Below are positions 50,857 through 63,554 of a stretch of DNA of 64,000 bases, one piece after another. Numbering within the stretch: position 1 is the first letter of the stretch; every line of letters starts with the position of its first letter. A model generated the notes under the pieces. The model was not told where the DNA came from. It did not search any database and saw nothing but the letters and a program-made list of their open reading frames with translations. A program made the translations under genes and the position numbers. Source of the stretch: Sinohyriopsis cumingii (lineage: Eukaryota > Mollusca > Bivalvia > Unionida > Unionidae); assembly GCA_028554795.2 (NCBI GenBank), contig JAPYKE020000272.1, forward strand, positions 94,597 to 158,596. Reading direction: 5' to 3'.

Positions 50857-52295
50857 TTACACTGAGCAGATCAACAACGTGCCCGTCTTGAAGACAAGAG
50901 TAAAACGAATATGTATCAAACGATTATCATGAGCCGGAAGATACAAAGGTGTTGCGGGCGTCATCTGTATTAAATCACATGGTTCAACGGTTGGTAAAAA
51001 CACAAACAGTATATATCCCTCAACATCTACGTCCGTCGGTTCAAACCAGCTTTCATAACTAACAGTGACAGCGTCACAAGTTAAATTCATCTGCGTTGTT
51101 GAGGTAATCGGTACCTGGTCAGAACTGATATCCCACATGCAAAAGTCGCGTCGTACCACAAATGCTTTTCATGTCAACCTAAAATTGATTTTTGTTCACT
51201 ATCGTGCAATGTTAACCACATACGGTTTCGATTCTATTGCAATGATAGATCTGAGTGTAGAGTAATTTGCACGTATATAACTTTTAGAGTCTTTTCCGGT
51301 CTTAGTCTAGTATGTTCTTTGGTCGATTTTATGTTGTAGGCACCTGCAGAGGGTTTATTAGTATTCCAGATGGCACCGTTGTCTGATAAAAATACAAATA
51401 AGTTATTCACTGGCAGACCAGCTAACGGTTGTGATAGGATATTAGTAAACGCGCAGTGAAGCAAACGCGATCTCTAGTGTGCGTGATTACCCAGCGGTAA
51501 GAGTTGCAGAAATATCACACTGAATTATGGCTTCGTTGATCAGATTGTAATGAAATTAGGTAACGCTCTGCGTTGTATTTATTACAAAATGTTGCATGGC
51601 GGCAGATATTTTGCGTAAAACGTACACTCAATCGTTTCATTATTCGCCATTGGTGTACGAACTTCGTTCGTCGTACACATCATCAATATGTTCAACAAGT
51701 TCGTGATCAGTAATGTCTCTCTCCATGAGGCCATATGTAGCCAGTATCTGACAAATCGTTAATAATTTCGGGTGCGTTTATCAGCAAGGTCGTTAACGTC
51801 ACATAGTCCCTTCCCTTTGGTTACTGCTCTGGTGTGAATGCAGCAGGTCTTTGGTCTGGTTGTGCTTTCCGTGCAATTTATTTCATGTAACTTTTCGTAA
51901 GTTCAGCAACTTGCTTTATGGGGATAATTAGCGGTGTAAATGTTTGTTTTAAACTGGCTGTGATGTCTTCTTATGCAGTCTCTTGTAACTATAATATATA
52001 TTTGACGTTTGTCGACATACTATATCATTCTAAATGAATTCATGGTGTTCACAAGGCGCTTCACTGCATCGCTTTCCAAAGGCTTTTTTGACATCCTGGA
52101 AGATGTCATTAATTGATTTTTATTGTTAAATTGCTGTGTCAGACTCATTCGTGTCCAACCAGCTCGGTATGTACCTCTACATATTTCAGTTACCTTGACG
52201 GTGAGAAAAGTGTATGGATCCTTTGTGATCCGCGCAAACATATCACGAAATTCATTCATCTGCTGCAGAGTTGGGTGGAATAATACCAAGTCCAA
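50857..52295 (-). pseudogene. Unassigned broken coding-like region, copy 9
   Basis: Counterpart of 15-1453; open fragments translate the same as in copy 1. Confidence 0.35.
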
Positions 52296-52522
52296 CGAAT
52301 ATTTCCAGGACTATGCGCGTCGATGCCAGAATATATCATCAACATACAGTTGTCACGATTAAGTTATGTAGATGTGCGTATCGCTGAATCAAACAAATCA
52401 AGTCTGTGCTTTTATGCCGACAACTTGTGCAGGAGTGACCTGGTGCACAAGCATCACATTGTCGTATTACTGTAAGACTGGTTTGTATTATATTCAAATC
52501 GTCAATGGTAGATGCTTCAGCA

Positions 52523-53654
52523 ATGCTGTGAACGGCACCACGTCCACCATGAATGATCTTTCTAGATTCAAAGGCCTAGTCAAAAATGGATATTTCAAAC
52601 CTGTCTTGCTCATTATCACGGACAAGGTCGACTGGAATTCTTTTGCTCAGATTCCCGTGGTTATTCCCAACAATGAATTGTTCAAGAGCTTGACAAAGCC
52701 CTTCTCAATGTCATTAGTGTCCATTGCTATCGGATCCTTTTTCTGGATATACAGCTCCACGTAGGGATACAGCGAACACACGTCCAAGTATTTCATTTCT
52801 TCTCCTTTCTCTTCGTCGGCTTGGTACAGCAAACAGGTGGCATTGGTCCTTCCTCCGTACAAACTATCCCTCGGGTTCAGCGGGTCCATGAACTGGTAAC
52901 TTTCCACGAGGCGTTTAAACTCGGGATCGGTTTTCAAACGGTGATCGTATTCGTGTTCCCACATTTCCACCACTTGGTATCCTTCCTGTTCTAACATTAG
53001 GCGTCGCTGACAAGTGGCCTCGTACAAGTCTTCCATGGTTCGTTGTAAAAACTGATTTTTAGTGCCACGGTCATGGTAACAGACGGGACATCCGTGAAAT
53101 AAGCAACCGTTAAACTCGTACACGATCTTGGGGTTTTCTAAGTCCCAGCCATCGACCGAATGCGTTCCGATGGTCTTTTCGCCTCCTCCGTTGCGGGCAT
53201 GCTGAATCCATTTGTCTTCCTTGTCGCACAAGTAATGTAACCAGCGTAGGGCTTTGACCGAGTATTGACGTTTGACATAGTTGCTCGTTTGAGGACTGAT
53301 GACAGCCACGGTGTTTTCAGGCATGAATCGTTGCCGGTACACTAAGGAACACGCTTTGGCAATGGTGCAAGCTTCTTTCAAAGGATCGACCCCTCCGTGT
53401 TCCATGAACAGTTCTCGAAATTTTCCACAGCAACGTCGTAAAATGTCCACGTCGGAACGACAATACTTTAACATTTCTTCCTGAAAGTCGAAGGGGTCCG
53501 AGGCGTGAGCCTGATACCAAGCGTAGAAAGCTTCTCGTTGTTCGGTACGCATGTTGTCAGGGTCGTAATAGTGAGCCTCAGGCAAATGGGGTAGAACGGC
53601 GTGTTGACTGGCTTCCGTATTGAAAAAGTGTGGAAAGTACCCTTTAGCGTAATT
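52523..53654 (-). pseudogene. DNA polymerase B pseudogene, minus strand, copy 9
   Basis: Gly249. Fused open frame at 52647-53912. Confidence 0.88.
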
Positions 53655-53921
53655 ATTGTGACTACCAATCACATTTCTGGAGAAGTTCCCTATAACAGGA
53701 ATACATAAAACATTTTTCAGCACAAGAGAGGACATATTTGGCGGCCAGCATACAAGGTGGAGGAAGAACCCGTAAAAGAAACCTACCCACGAGAAGCTAC
53801 TTGTAACCTGTCTCACATATCCACATCGGTTGAATCGGAGACTCGAACCCACGAAAACAGAGTTGAGGCGGCAGTGATCCGTAACGATGAGCACTTTAGA
53901 CCACTTGGCCACTCTCGGCCC
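53655..53921 (-). mobile_element. tRNA-derived SINE, copy 9
   Basis: No difference from copy 1 noticed. Confidence 0.7.
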
Positions 53922-53958
53922 AGAGAGAGAGAGAGAGAGAGAGAGTGTGTGTGTGTGT
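53922..53958. repeat. (GA)n(GT)n microsatellite, copy 9
   Basis: 37 bp, standard length. Confidence 0.95.
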
Positions 53959-54592
53959 TATACCATTTTTAAACACATCACGACATTTAGGTTAGTGTGT
54001 TTTCGTTTCTCCTTACGAAATTAGACAAACATCTATAATTACTCCTAGGGGAAAAACACCATTGTAAAGTATCACAAGAATGAAGTGGAGACTAATTTGA
54101 TTACAAAATGTCCGCAGAATAGTACACTCAAGCATGCAGTAATGTAATTTGCAATTAGGTTGACGCAATTTCCATGCGATCGCCCATGGTACGATTATTC
54201 GTGCGTTAGTTGTATTGTTTGAAAAGGGACTAGTGTCAAATACAAAAATGCGTTTGATTTTCACTCTCCGCGAATAACAACTGAAACAACTGGAAAATAT
54301 CGATTAGCCAATGAAGTCAAGAACTAATGCATTGCTCAACTAGGCGAAATTTTGTCAGGCCTATGTGTTACCAACAACATCTGACGCAAGGTTCACAGCA
54401 GAAAAGTGATTGCCAACTGCTGAGAGTGTGCTCTACTCGTGGACAAGTTATACGTACCAATATTACCAAAGCACACGTTTGTGGAAGAACGAAATGATCT
54501 GACATTTGTCTTCAAATAGTGGTCTTGGAACATAAATGTTACATTCAAAATTACCATTCGAGAACTTAGTGCGAATGCAAACGACCGGCATT

Positions 54593-55256
54593 CACATTCC
54601 TAATTTCTGCGTGGCTGATCAAGCGTACGAGAAGTGTATCAAAGAATCACTCTTTTGTCATTGCCTTCACTGTAGCAAGATTCCTGGATGATGTGAAAAA
54701 TCTACTGATGAATTATTATTACCCTATCGATGAAACCTAGAGTCAAACATGCATCGATCGGTACGGAGATTGACATCGCTATGCCATGGTGATGGCTCAC
54801 ATTTTCTACGGATAAGATGTAAAAATTCCTCTGAATACTATACAGAATAAGGTGCCGATTGCTCTAAAGTCCTCTTGAACGGAGCCAAAATCATCTTCAT
54901 GCAATTGGGACATGTACAGTTTAAAGATCACATGAGATATTTAGCAGTGCCTTTGAGTCGAATGCCTAAAACCTTTGGAATGACAGAAAAAGCCAATCAA
55001 CACGCCGTCCGGCCACATTTCTCTCATGATCACTATTACGAACCCGACAATATCCGCACCGAACAACGACAAGCTTTCTACGCTTGGCACTGCTCATACG
55101 CTTTGGACGCCTTTGAAAGTTCAGGAAGAAATGTTAAAGTATTGTCGCTACGATCTGGACATTGTAGGGCGTTGCTCTGGAAAATTTCGAGAACTCTTCG
55201 TGGAGCACGGTGGGATCGACCCCTTCGCGGAAGCCTATACCATCGACAAAGCGTGA
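54593..55256 (+). pseudogene. DNA polymerase B pseudogene, plus strand, copy 9
   Basis: Same breaks as copy 1. Confidence 0.85.
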
Positions 55257-55582
55257 TTCTTAGTGTAAGAAACTCAGTTATCATGGTCGAATAATACCGC
55301 AAAGAAATTACAGAACCAAATAAATGGTGTCCTACATTTGTATCGTTTACCATGCTTTCTTTATCTGTATGCGTTGTAACCTTAATTCTCTGTCTACCCA
55401 TCTCTCAAAACGCAAGTGTCTCAAGGTGAAAGTATTACCCGTTTCTTCTATCACCCAATGCGGACGTGCATGCTTGTGTGTGTGTGTCAGATTTCACTTA
55501 TACACATATCGTTTGTGCGAAAATTTAATAAGGACAATACATACAAAGACACAGAAACCACTGTTCTCAGTATTTCTGGAAG

Positions 55583-55982
55583 TCACATTTTGGGGCTACT
55601 AGATTGTAAAACATAATCTTCATGAGGTACCAAACCAATTACTTTCTTCGATGGTCTTGTTGGTTCTGTCATCCTATCAGATTTACCACCAGTTCGTTTT
55701 CTTTCAACGTCTCAGTATCACTCTATAGTGGATGCAAATGGTGTTGGATATGAAAAATGGACAATCATATCATCTTTGACATCCCTAGGCAAATCTTCTA
55801 CCAACGCATTTTGAAAAGTATTGAGTCACACGAATCGCTGTTGTTGCTTGGTGTCTGCTTTCTGCTTGGAAAAGTGTAATCGTTTTATACACTACTTGAA
55901 CTCTATACATTTCACGGCTTAGGTGTAAGCCTCCAATTTCAATTGCATGGAAGTCAACATTTGCGTATCTATAATGTGACAA
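55583..55982 (-). pseudogene. Broken coding-like segment, copy 9
   Basis: Counterpart of 4741-5140, no difference noticed. Confidence 0.35.
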
Positions 55983-57212
55983 TAATATTAAGGACCGAGC
56001 AAATTAATTTTGGGCTGAATCAGGACTATGTGTGTGTGTGTGAGGCGATACGGTATGATGTTGGCCCTTTCTTTCTTCTAGTTCCTCACCGGAACAAATT
56101 CATCTTGATTGCAAAACTTTCGTTTGACTAGGTTTATTACGCAGCAGTTCCATATATCGGGTCAGTGTCTTAGAGTTCGAATATTCATTCAGTTTTCAAA
56201 GAGGCAAGAAGACAGAAGTATAACAGCAGATCGACCTGCTGGTCAACGATTTGCCAAGAGTAATACGAAAACCTAATTCACAGGCAAAAGTGTTAAGAAA
56301 ACTTAACCCTTCTGGACAATGACTTGATTAGGCTCATATGAATACACATGGCATTTCGATTTCCAACAGATCTGCTTAGGTAGAGAAGTTAGGACACAAT
56401 CACATGATGCACTGATTGGATGACAAAACGAGAGACAGAGAGAACGAGAAAGAAAGCGAGTATAGACCCATTGGAAAATTGATATTGGTAAAGAAAGTGC
56501 ATTCTATTAGATTTTTCTCTTATTAGTATGGCATTCTCTTATATTTATGGCATAGTTGTACCCCGAAACGTTGTTTAATTATATACATTGCCACATCGGC
56601 TATTGCCGAACGACTATATACATCTTTGTAAATTAGAACTAAGCTGCCTCCCGTCAAGAGTATGCCAGCCAAGGTTACCAAAAAATTATATTCACTGAGT
56701 AATGTGAACTATCATTCACAACGAAATATGCTGCATTTATCTTCTTCAGATTTGTTAATAACTTAGGTAAAATTTTAATGAACAATATTCCAGTTTTTGT
56801 TAGACTAAAGTAAGAGAATAATCCGAACCTATTAAAATCCTACTTCTGATATTTATTTCTTGAAACCTAAAACGCGATTCCCTGAATTAGAAATTGTATC
56901 AACATACAAATTCCAAAGTGCATGTTGCCATCGAATTTTATGTCAAACGATGATATAATAGCCAGTGTCGCCCTACAAAAGTGATTATCTTGTCAAAACT
57001 TGTAAATATGCATGAATGTGTATAGTGAGGTTTCTGATATGTTGTTTTGAACTTGAGGGTTTAAAGTTCTGATCACGGTATATGCTTATTTATATCTCAT
57101 GGAGAGGTCCAAAGAGGAAATACCCAGATCTGCTGTTATAAAATGCGCCTGCATATTAGGATCGATGCTGATGATTGCAGTAATTCATATAACAACAGAC
57201 GTATCGTCAATA

Positions 57213-58651
57213 TTACACTGAGCAGATCAACAACGTGCCCGTCTTGAAGACAAGAGTAAAACGAATATGTATCAAACGATTATCATGAGCCGGAAGATAC
57301 AAAGGTGTTGCGGGCGTCATCTGTATTAAATCACATGGTTCAACGGTTGGTAAAAACACAAACAGTATATATCCCTCAACATCTACGTCCGTCGGTTCAA
57401 ACCAGCTTTCATAACTAACAGTGACAGCGTCACAAGTTAAATTCATCTGCGTTGTTGAGGTAATCGGTACCTGGTCAGAACTGATATCCCACATGCAAAA
57501 GTCGCGTCGTACCACAAATGCTTTTCATGTCAACCTAAAATTGATTTTTGTTCACTATCGTGCAATGTTAACCACATACGGTTTCGATTCTATTGCAATG
57601 ATAGATCTGAGTGTAGAGTAATTTGCACGTATATAACTTTTAGAGTCTTTTCCGGTCTTAGTCTAGTATGTTCTTTGGTCGATTTTATGTTGTAGGCACC
57701 TGCAGAGGGTTTATTAGTATTCCAGATGGCACCGTTGTCTGATAAAAATACAAATAAGTTATTCACTGGCAGACCAGCTAACGGTTGTGATAGGATATTA
57801 GTAAACGCGCAGTGAAGCAAACGCGATCTCTAGTGTGCGTGATTACCCAGCGGTAAGAGTTGCAGAAATATCACACTGAATTATGGCTTCGTTGATCAGA
57901 TTGTAATGAAATTAGGTAACGCTCTGCGTTGTATTTATTACAAAATGTTGCATGGCGGCAGATATTTTGCGTAAAACGTACACTCAATCGTTTCATTATT
58001 CGCCATTGGTGTACGAACTTCGTTCGTCGTACACATCATCAATATGTTCAACAAGTTCGTGATCAGTAATGTCTCTCTCCATGAGGCCATATGTAGCCAG
58101 TATCTGACAAATCGTTAATAATTTCGGGTGCGTTTATCAGCAAGGTCGTTAACGTCACATAGTCCCTTCCCTTTGGTTACTGCTCTGGTGTGAATGCAGC
58201 AGGTCTTTGGTCTGGTTGTGCTTTCCGTGCAATTTATTTCATGTAACTTTTCGTAAGTTCAGCAACTTGCTTTATGGGGATAATTAGCGGTGTAAATGTT
58301 TGTTTTAAACTGGCTGTGATGTCTTCTTATGCAGTCTCTTGTAACTATAATATATATTTGACGTTTGTCGACATACTATATCATTCTAAATGAATTCATG
58401 GTGTTCACAAGGCGCTTCACTGCATCGCTTTCCAAAGGCTTTTTTGACATCCTGGAAGATGTCATTAATTGATTTTTATTGTTAAATTGCTGTGTCAGAC
58501 TCATTCGTGTCCAACCAGCTCGGTATGTACCTCTACATATTTCAGTTACCTTGACGGTGAGAAAAGTGTATGGATCCTTTGTGATCCGCGCAAACATATC
58601 ACGAAATTCATTCATCTGCTGCAGAGTTGGGTGGAATAATACCAAGTCCAA
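57213..58651 (-). pseudogene. Unassigned broken coding-like region, copy 10
   Basis: Counterpart of 15-1453; open fragments translate the same as in copy 1. Confidence 0.35.
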
Positions 58652-58878
58652 CGAATATTTCCAGGACTATGCGCGTCGATGCCAGAATATATCATCAACA
58701 TACAGTTGTCACGATTAAGTTATGTAGATGTGCGTATCGCTGAATCAAACAAATCAAGTCTGTGCTTTTATGCCGACAACTTGTGCAGGAGTGACCTGGT
58801 GCACAAGCATCACATTGTCGTATTACTGTAAGACTGGTTTGTATTATATTCAAATCGTCAATGGTAGATGCTTCAGCA

Positions 58879-60010
58879 ATGCTGTGAACGGCACCACGTC
58901 CACCATGAATGATCTTTCTAGATTCAAAGGCCTAGTCAAAAATGGATATTTCAAACCTGTCTTGCTCATTATCACGGACAAGGTCGACTGGAATTCTTTT
59001 GCTCAGATTCCCGTGGTTATTCCCAACAATGAATTGTTCAAGAGCTTGACAAAGCCCTTCTCAATGTCATTAGTGTCCATTGCTATCGGATCCTTTTTCT
59101 GGATATACAGCTCCACGTAGGGATACAGCGAACACACGTCCAAGTATTTCATTTCTTCTCCTTTCTCTTCGTCGGCTTGGTACAGCAAACAGGTGGCATT
59201 GGTCCTTCCTCCGTACAAACTATCCCTCGGGTTCAGCGGGTCCATGAACTGGTAACTTTCCACGAGGCGTTTAAACTCGGGATCGGTTTTCAAACGGTGA
59301 TCGTATTCGTGTTCCCACATTTCCACCACTTGGTATCCTTCCTGTTCTAACATTAGGCGTCGCTGACAAGTGGCCTCGTACAAGTCTTCCATGGTTCGTT
59401 GTAAAAACTGATTTTTAGTGCCACGGTCATGGTAACAGACGGGACATCCGTGAAATAAGCAACCGTTAAACTCGTACACGATCTTGGGGTTTTCTAAGTC
59501 CCAGCCATCGACCGAATGCGTTCCGATGGTCTTTTCGCCTCCTCCGTTGCGGGCATGCTGAATCCATTTGTCTTCCTTGTCGCACAAGTAATGTAACCAG
59601 CGTAGGGCTTTGACCGAGTATTGACGTTTGACATAGTTGCTCGTTTGAGGACTGATGACAGCCACGGTGTTTTCAGGCATGAATCGTTGCCGGTACACTA
59701 AGGAACACGCTTTGGCAATGGTGCAAGCTTCTTTCAAAGGATCGACCCCTCCGTGTTCCATGAACAGTTCTCGAAATTTTCCACAGCAACGTCGTAAAAT
59801 GTCCACGTCGGAACGACAATACTTTAACATTTCTTCCTGAAAGTCGAAGGGGTCCGAGGCGTGAGCCTGATACCAAGCGTAGAAAGCTTCTCGTTGTTCG
59901 GTACGCATGTTGTCAGGGTCGTAATAGTGAGCCTCAGGCAAATGGGGTAGAACGGCGTGTTGACTGGCTTCCGTATTGAAAAAGTGTGGAAAGTACCCTT
60001 TAGCGTAATT
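58879..60010 (-). pseudogene. DNA polymerase B pseudogene, minus strand, copy 10
   Basis: Gly249. Fused open frame at 59003-60268. Confidence 0.88.
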
Positions 60011-60277
60011 ATTGTGACTACCAATCACATTTCTGGAGAAGTTCCCTATAACAGGAATACATAAAACATTTTTCAGCACAAGAGAGGACATATTTGGCGG
60101 CCAGCATACAAGGTGGAGGAAGAACCCGTAAAAGAAACCTACCCACGAGAAGCTACTTGTAACCTGTCTCACATATCCACATCGGTTGAATCGGAGACTC
60201 GAACCCACGAAAACAGAGTTGAGGCGGCAGTGATCCGTAACGATGAGCACTTTAGACCACTTGGCCACTCTCGGCCC
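60011..60277 (-). mobile_element. tRNA-derived SINE, copy 10
   Basis: No difference from copy 1 noticed. Confidence 0.7.
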
Positions 60278-60314
60278 AGAGAGAGAGAGAGAGAGAGAGA
60301 GTGTGTGTGTGTGT
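60278..60314. repeat. (GA)n(GT)n microsatellite, copy 10
   Basis: 37 bp, standard length. Confidence 0.95.
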
Positions 60315-60948
60315 TATACCATTTTTAAACACATCACGACATTTAGGTTAGTGTGTTTTCGTTTCTCCTTACGAAATTAGACAAACATCTATAATTACTC
60401 CTAGGGGAAAAACACCATTGTAAAGTATCACAAGAATGAAGTGGAGACTAATTTGATTACAAAATGTCCGCAGAATAGTACACTCAAGCATGCAGTAATG
60501 TAATTTGCAATTAGGTTGACGCAATTTCCATGCGATCGCCCATGGTACGATTATTCGTGCGTTAGTTGTATTGTTTGAAAAGGGACTAGTGTCAAATACA
60601 AAAATGCGTTTGATTTTCACTCTCCGCGAATAACAACTGAAACAACTGGAAAATATCGATTAGCCAATGAAGTCAAGAACTAATGCATTGCTCAACTAGG
60701 CGAAATTTTGTCAGGCCTATGTGTTACCAACAACATCTGACGCAAGGTTCACAGCAGAAAAGTGATTGCCAACTGCTGAGAGTGTGCTCTACTCGTGGAC
60801 AAGTTATACGTACCAATATTACCAAAGCACACGTTTGTGGAAGAACGAAATGATCTGACATTTGTCTTCAAATAGTGGTCTTGGAACATAAATGTTACAT
60901 TCAAAATTACCATTCGAGAACTTAGTGCGAATGCAAACGACCGGCATT

Positions 60949-61612
60949 CACATTCCTAATTTCTGCGTGGCTGATCAAGCGTACGAGAAGTGTATCAAAG
61001 AATCACTCTTTTGTCATTGCCTTCACTGTAGCAAGATTCCTGGATGATGTGAAAAATCTACTGATGAATTATTATTACCCTATCGATGAAACCTAGAGTC
61101 AAACATGCATCGATCGGTACGGAGATTGACATCGCTATGCCATGGTGATGGCTCACATTTTCTACGGATAAGATGTAAAAATTCCTCTGAATACTATACA
61201 GAATAAGGTGCCGATTGCTCTAAAGTCCTCTTGAACGGAGCCAAAATCATCTTCATGCAATTGGGACATGTACAGTTTAAAGATCACATGAGATATTTAG
61301 CAGTGCCTTTGAGTCGAATGCCTAAAACCTTTGGAATGACAGAAAAAGCCAATCAACACGCCGTCCGGCCACATTTCTCTCATGATCACTATTACGAACC
61401 CGACAATATCCGCACCGAACAACGACAAGCTTTCTACGCTTGGCACTGCTCATACGCTTTGGACGCCTTTGAAAGTTCAGGAAGAAATGTTAAAGTATTG
61501 TCGCTACGATCTGGACATTGTAGGGCGTTGCTCTGGAAAATTTCGAGAACTCTTCGTGGAGCACGGTGGGATCGACCCCTTCGCGGAAGCCTATACCATC
61601 GACAAAGCGTGA
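60949..61612 (+). pseudogene. DNA polymerase B pseudogene, plus strand, copy 10
   Basis: Same breaks as copy 1. Confidence 0.85.
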
Positions 61613-61938
61613 TTCTTAGTGTAAGAAACTCAGTTATCATGGTCGAATAATACCGCAAAGAAATTACAGAACCAAATAAATGGTGTCCTACATTTGTATC
61701 GTTTACCATGCTTTCTTTATCTGTATGCGTTGTAACCTTAATTCTCTGTCTACCCATCTCTCAAAACGCAAGTGTCTCAAGGTGAAAGTATTACCCGTTT
61801 CTTCTATCACCCAATGCGGACGTGCATGCTTGTGTGTGTGTGTCAGATTTCACTTATACACATATCGTTTGTGCGAAAATTTAATAAGGACAATACATAC
61901 AAAGACACAGAAACCACTGTTCTCAGTATTTCTGGAAG

Positions 61939-62338
61939 TCACATTTTGGGGCTACTAGATTGTAAAACATAATCTTCATGAGGTACCAAACCAATTACTT
62001 TCTTCGATGGTCTTGTTGGTTCTGTCATCCTATCAGATTTACCACCAGTTCGTTTTCTTTCAACGTCTCAGTATCACTCTATAGTGGATGCAAATGGTGT
62101 TGGATATGAAAAATGGACAATCATATCATCTTTGACATCCCTAGGCAAATCTTCTACCAACGCATTTTGAAAAGTATTGAGTCACACGAATCGCTGTTGT
62201 TGCTTGGTGTCTGCTTTCTGCTTGGAAAAGTGTAATCGTTTTATACACTACTTGAACTCTATACATTTCACGGCTTAGGTGTAAGCCTCCAATTTCAATT
62301 GCATGGAAGTCAACATTTGCGTATCTATAATGTGACAA
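61939..62338 (-). pseudogene. Broken coding-like segment, copy 10
   Basis: Counterpart of 4741-5140, no difference noticed. Confidence 0.35.
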
Positions 62339-63554
62339 TAATATTAAGGACCGAGCAAATTAATTTTGGGCTGAATCAGGACTATGTGTGTGTGTGTGAG
62401 GCGATACGGTATGATGTTGGCCCTTTCTTTCTTCTAGTTCCTCACCGGAACAAATTCATCTTGATTGCAAAACTTTCGTTTGACTAGGTTTATTACGCAG
62501 CAGTTCCATATATCGGGTCAGTGTCTTAGAGTTCGAATATTCATTCAGTTTTCAAAGAGGCAAGAAGACAGAAGTATAACAGCAGATCGACCTGCTGGTC
62601 AACGATTTGCCAAGAGTAATACGAAAACCTAATTCACAGGCAAAAGTGTTAAGAAAACTTAACCCTTCTGGACAATGACTTGATTAGGCTCATATGAATA
62701 CACATGGCATTTCGATTTCCAACAGATCTGCTTAGGTAGAGAAGTTAGGACACAATCACATGATGCACTGATTGGATGACAAAACGAGAGACAGAGAGAA
62801 CGAGAAAGAAAGCGAGTATAGACCCATTGGAAAATTGATATTGGTAAAGAAAGTGCATTCTATTAGATTTTTCTCTTATTAGTATGGCATTCTCTTATAT
62901 TTATGGCATTGTTGTACCCCGAAACGTTGTTTAATTATATACATTGCCACATCGGCTATTGCCGAACGACTATATACATCTTTGTAAATTAGAACTAAGC
63001 TGCCTCCCGTCAAGAGTATGCCAGCCAAGGTTACCAAAAAATTATATTCACTGAGTAATGTGAACTATCATTCACAACGAAATATGCTGCATTTATCTTC
63101 TTCAGATTTGTTAATAACTTAGGTAAAATTTTAATGAACAATATTCCAGTTTTTGTTAGACTAAAGTAAGAGAATAATCCGAACCTATTAAAATCCTACT
63201 TCTGATATTTATTTCTTGAAACCTAAAACGCGATTCCCTGAATTAGAAATTGTATCAACATACAAATTCCAAAGTGCATGTTGCCATCGAATTTTATGTC
63301 AAACGATGATATAATAGCCAGTGTCGCCCTACAAAAGTGATTATCTTGTCAAAACTTGTAAATATGCATGAATGTGTATAGTGAGGTTTCTGATATGTTG
63401 TTTTGAACTTGAGGGTTTAAAGTTCTGATCACGGTATATGCTTATTTATATCTCATGGAGAGGTCCAAAGAGGAAATACCCAGATCTGCTGTTATAAAAT
63501 GCGCCTGCATATTAGGATCGATGCTGATGATTGCAGTAATTCATATAACAACAG

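Larger units (their letters stand above)
50843..57198. repeat. Array unit copy 9
   Basis: Alleles are c, c, c, a, g. No private change was noticed. It appears identical to copy 10 except at unit position 5712. Confidence 0.97.
57199..63554. repeat. Array unit copy 10
   Basis: Alleles are c, c, c, a, g. It has a private A to T at unit position 5712 (window 62910). Confidence 0.97.
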
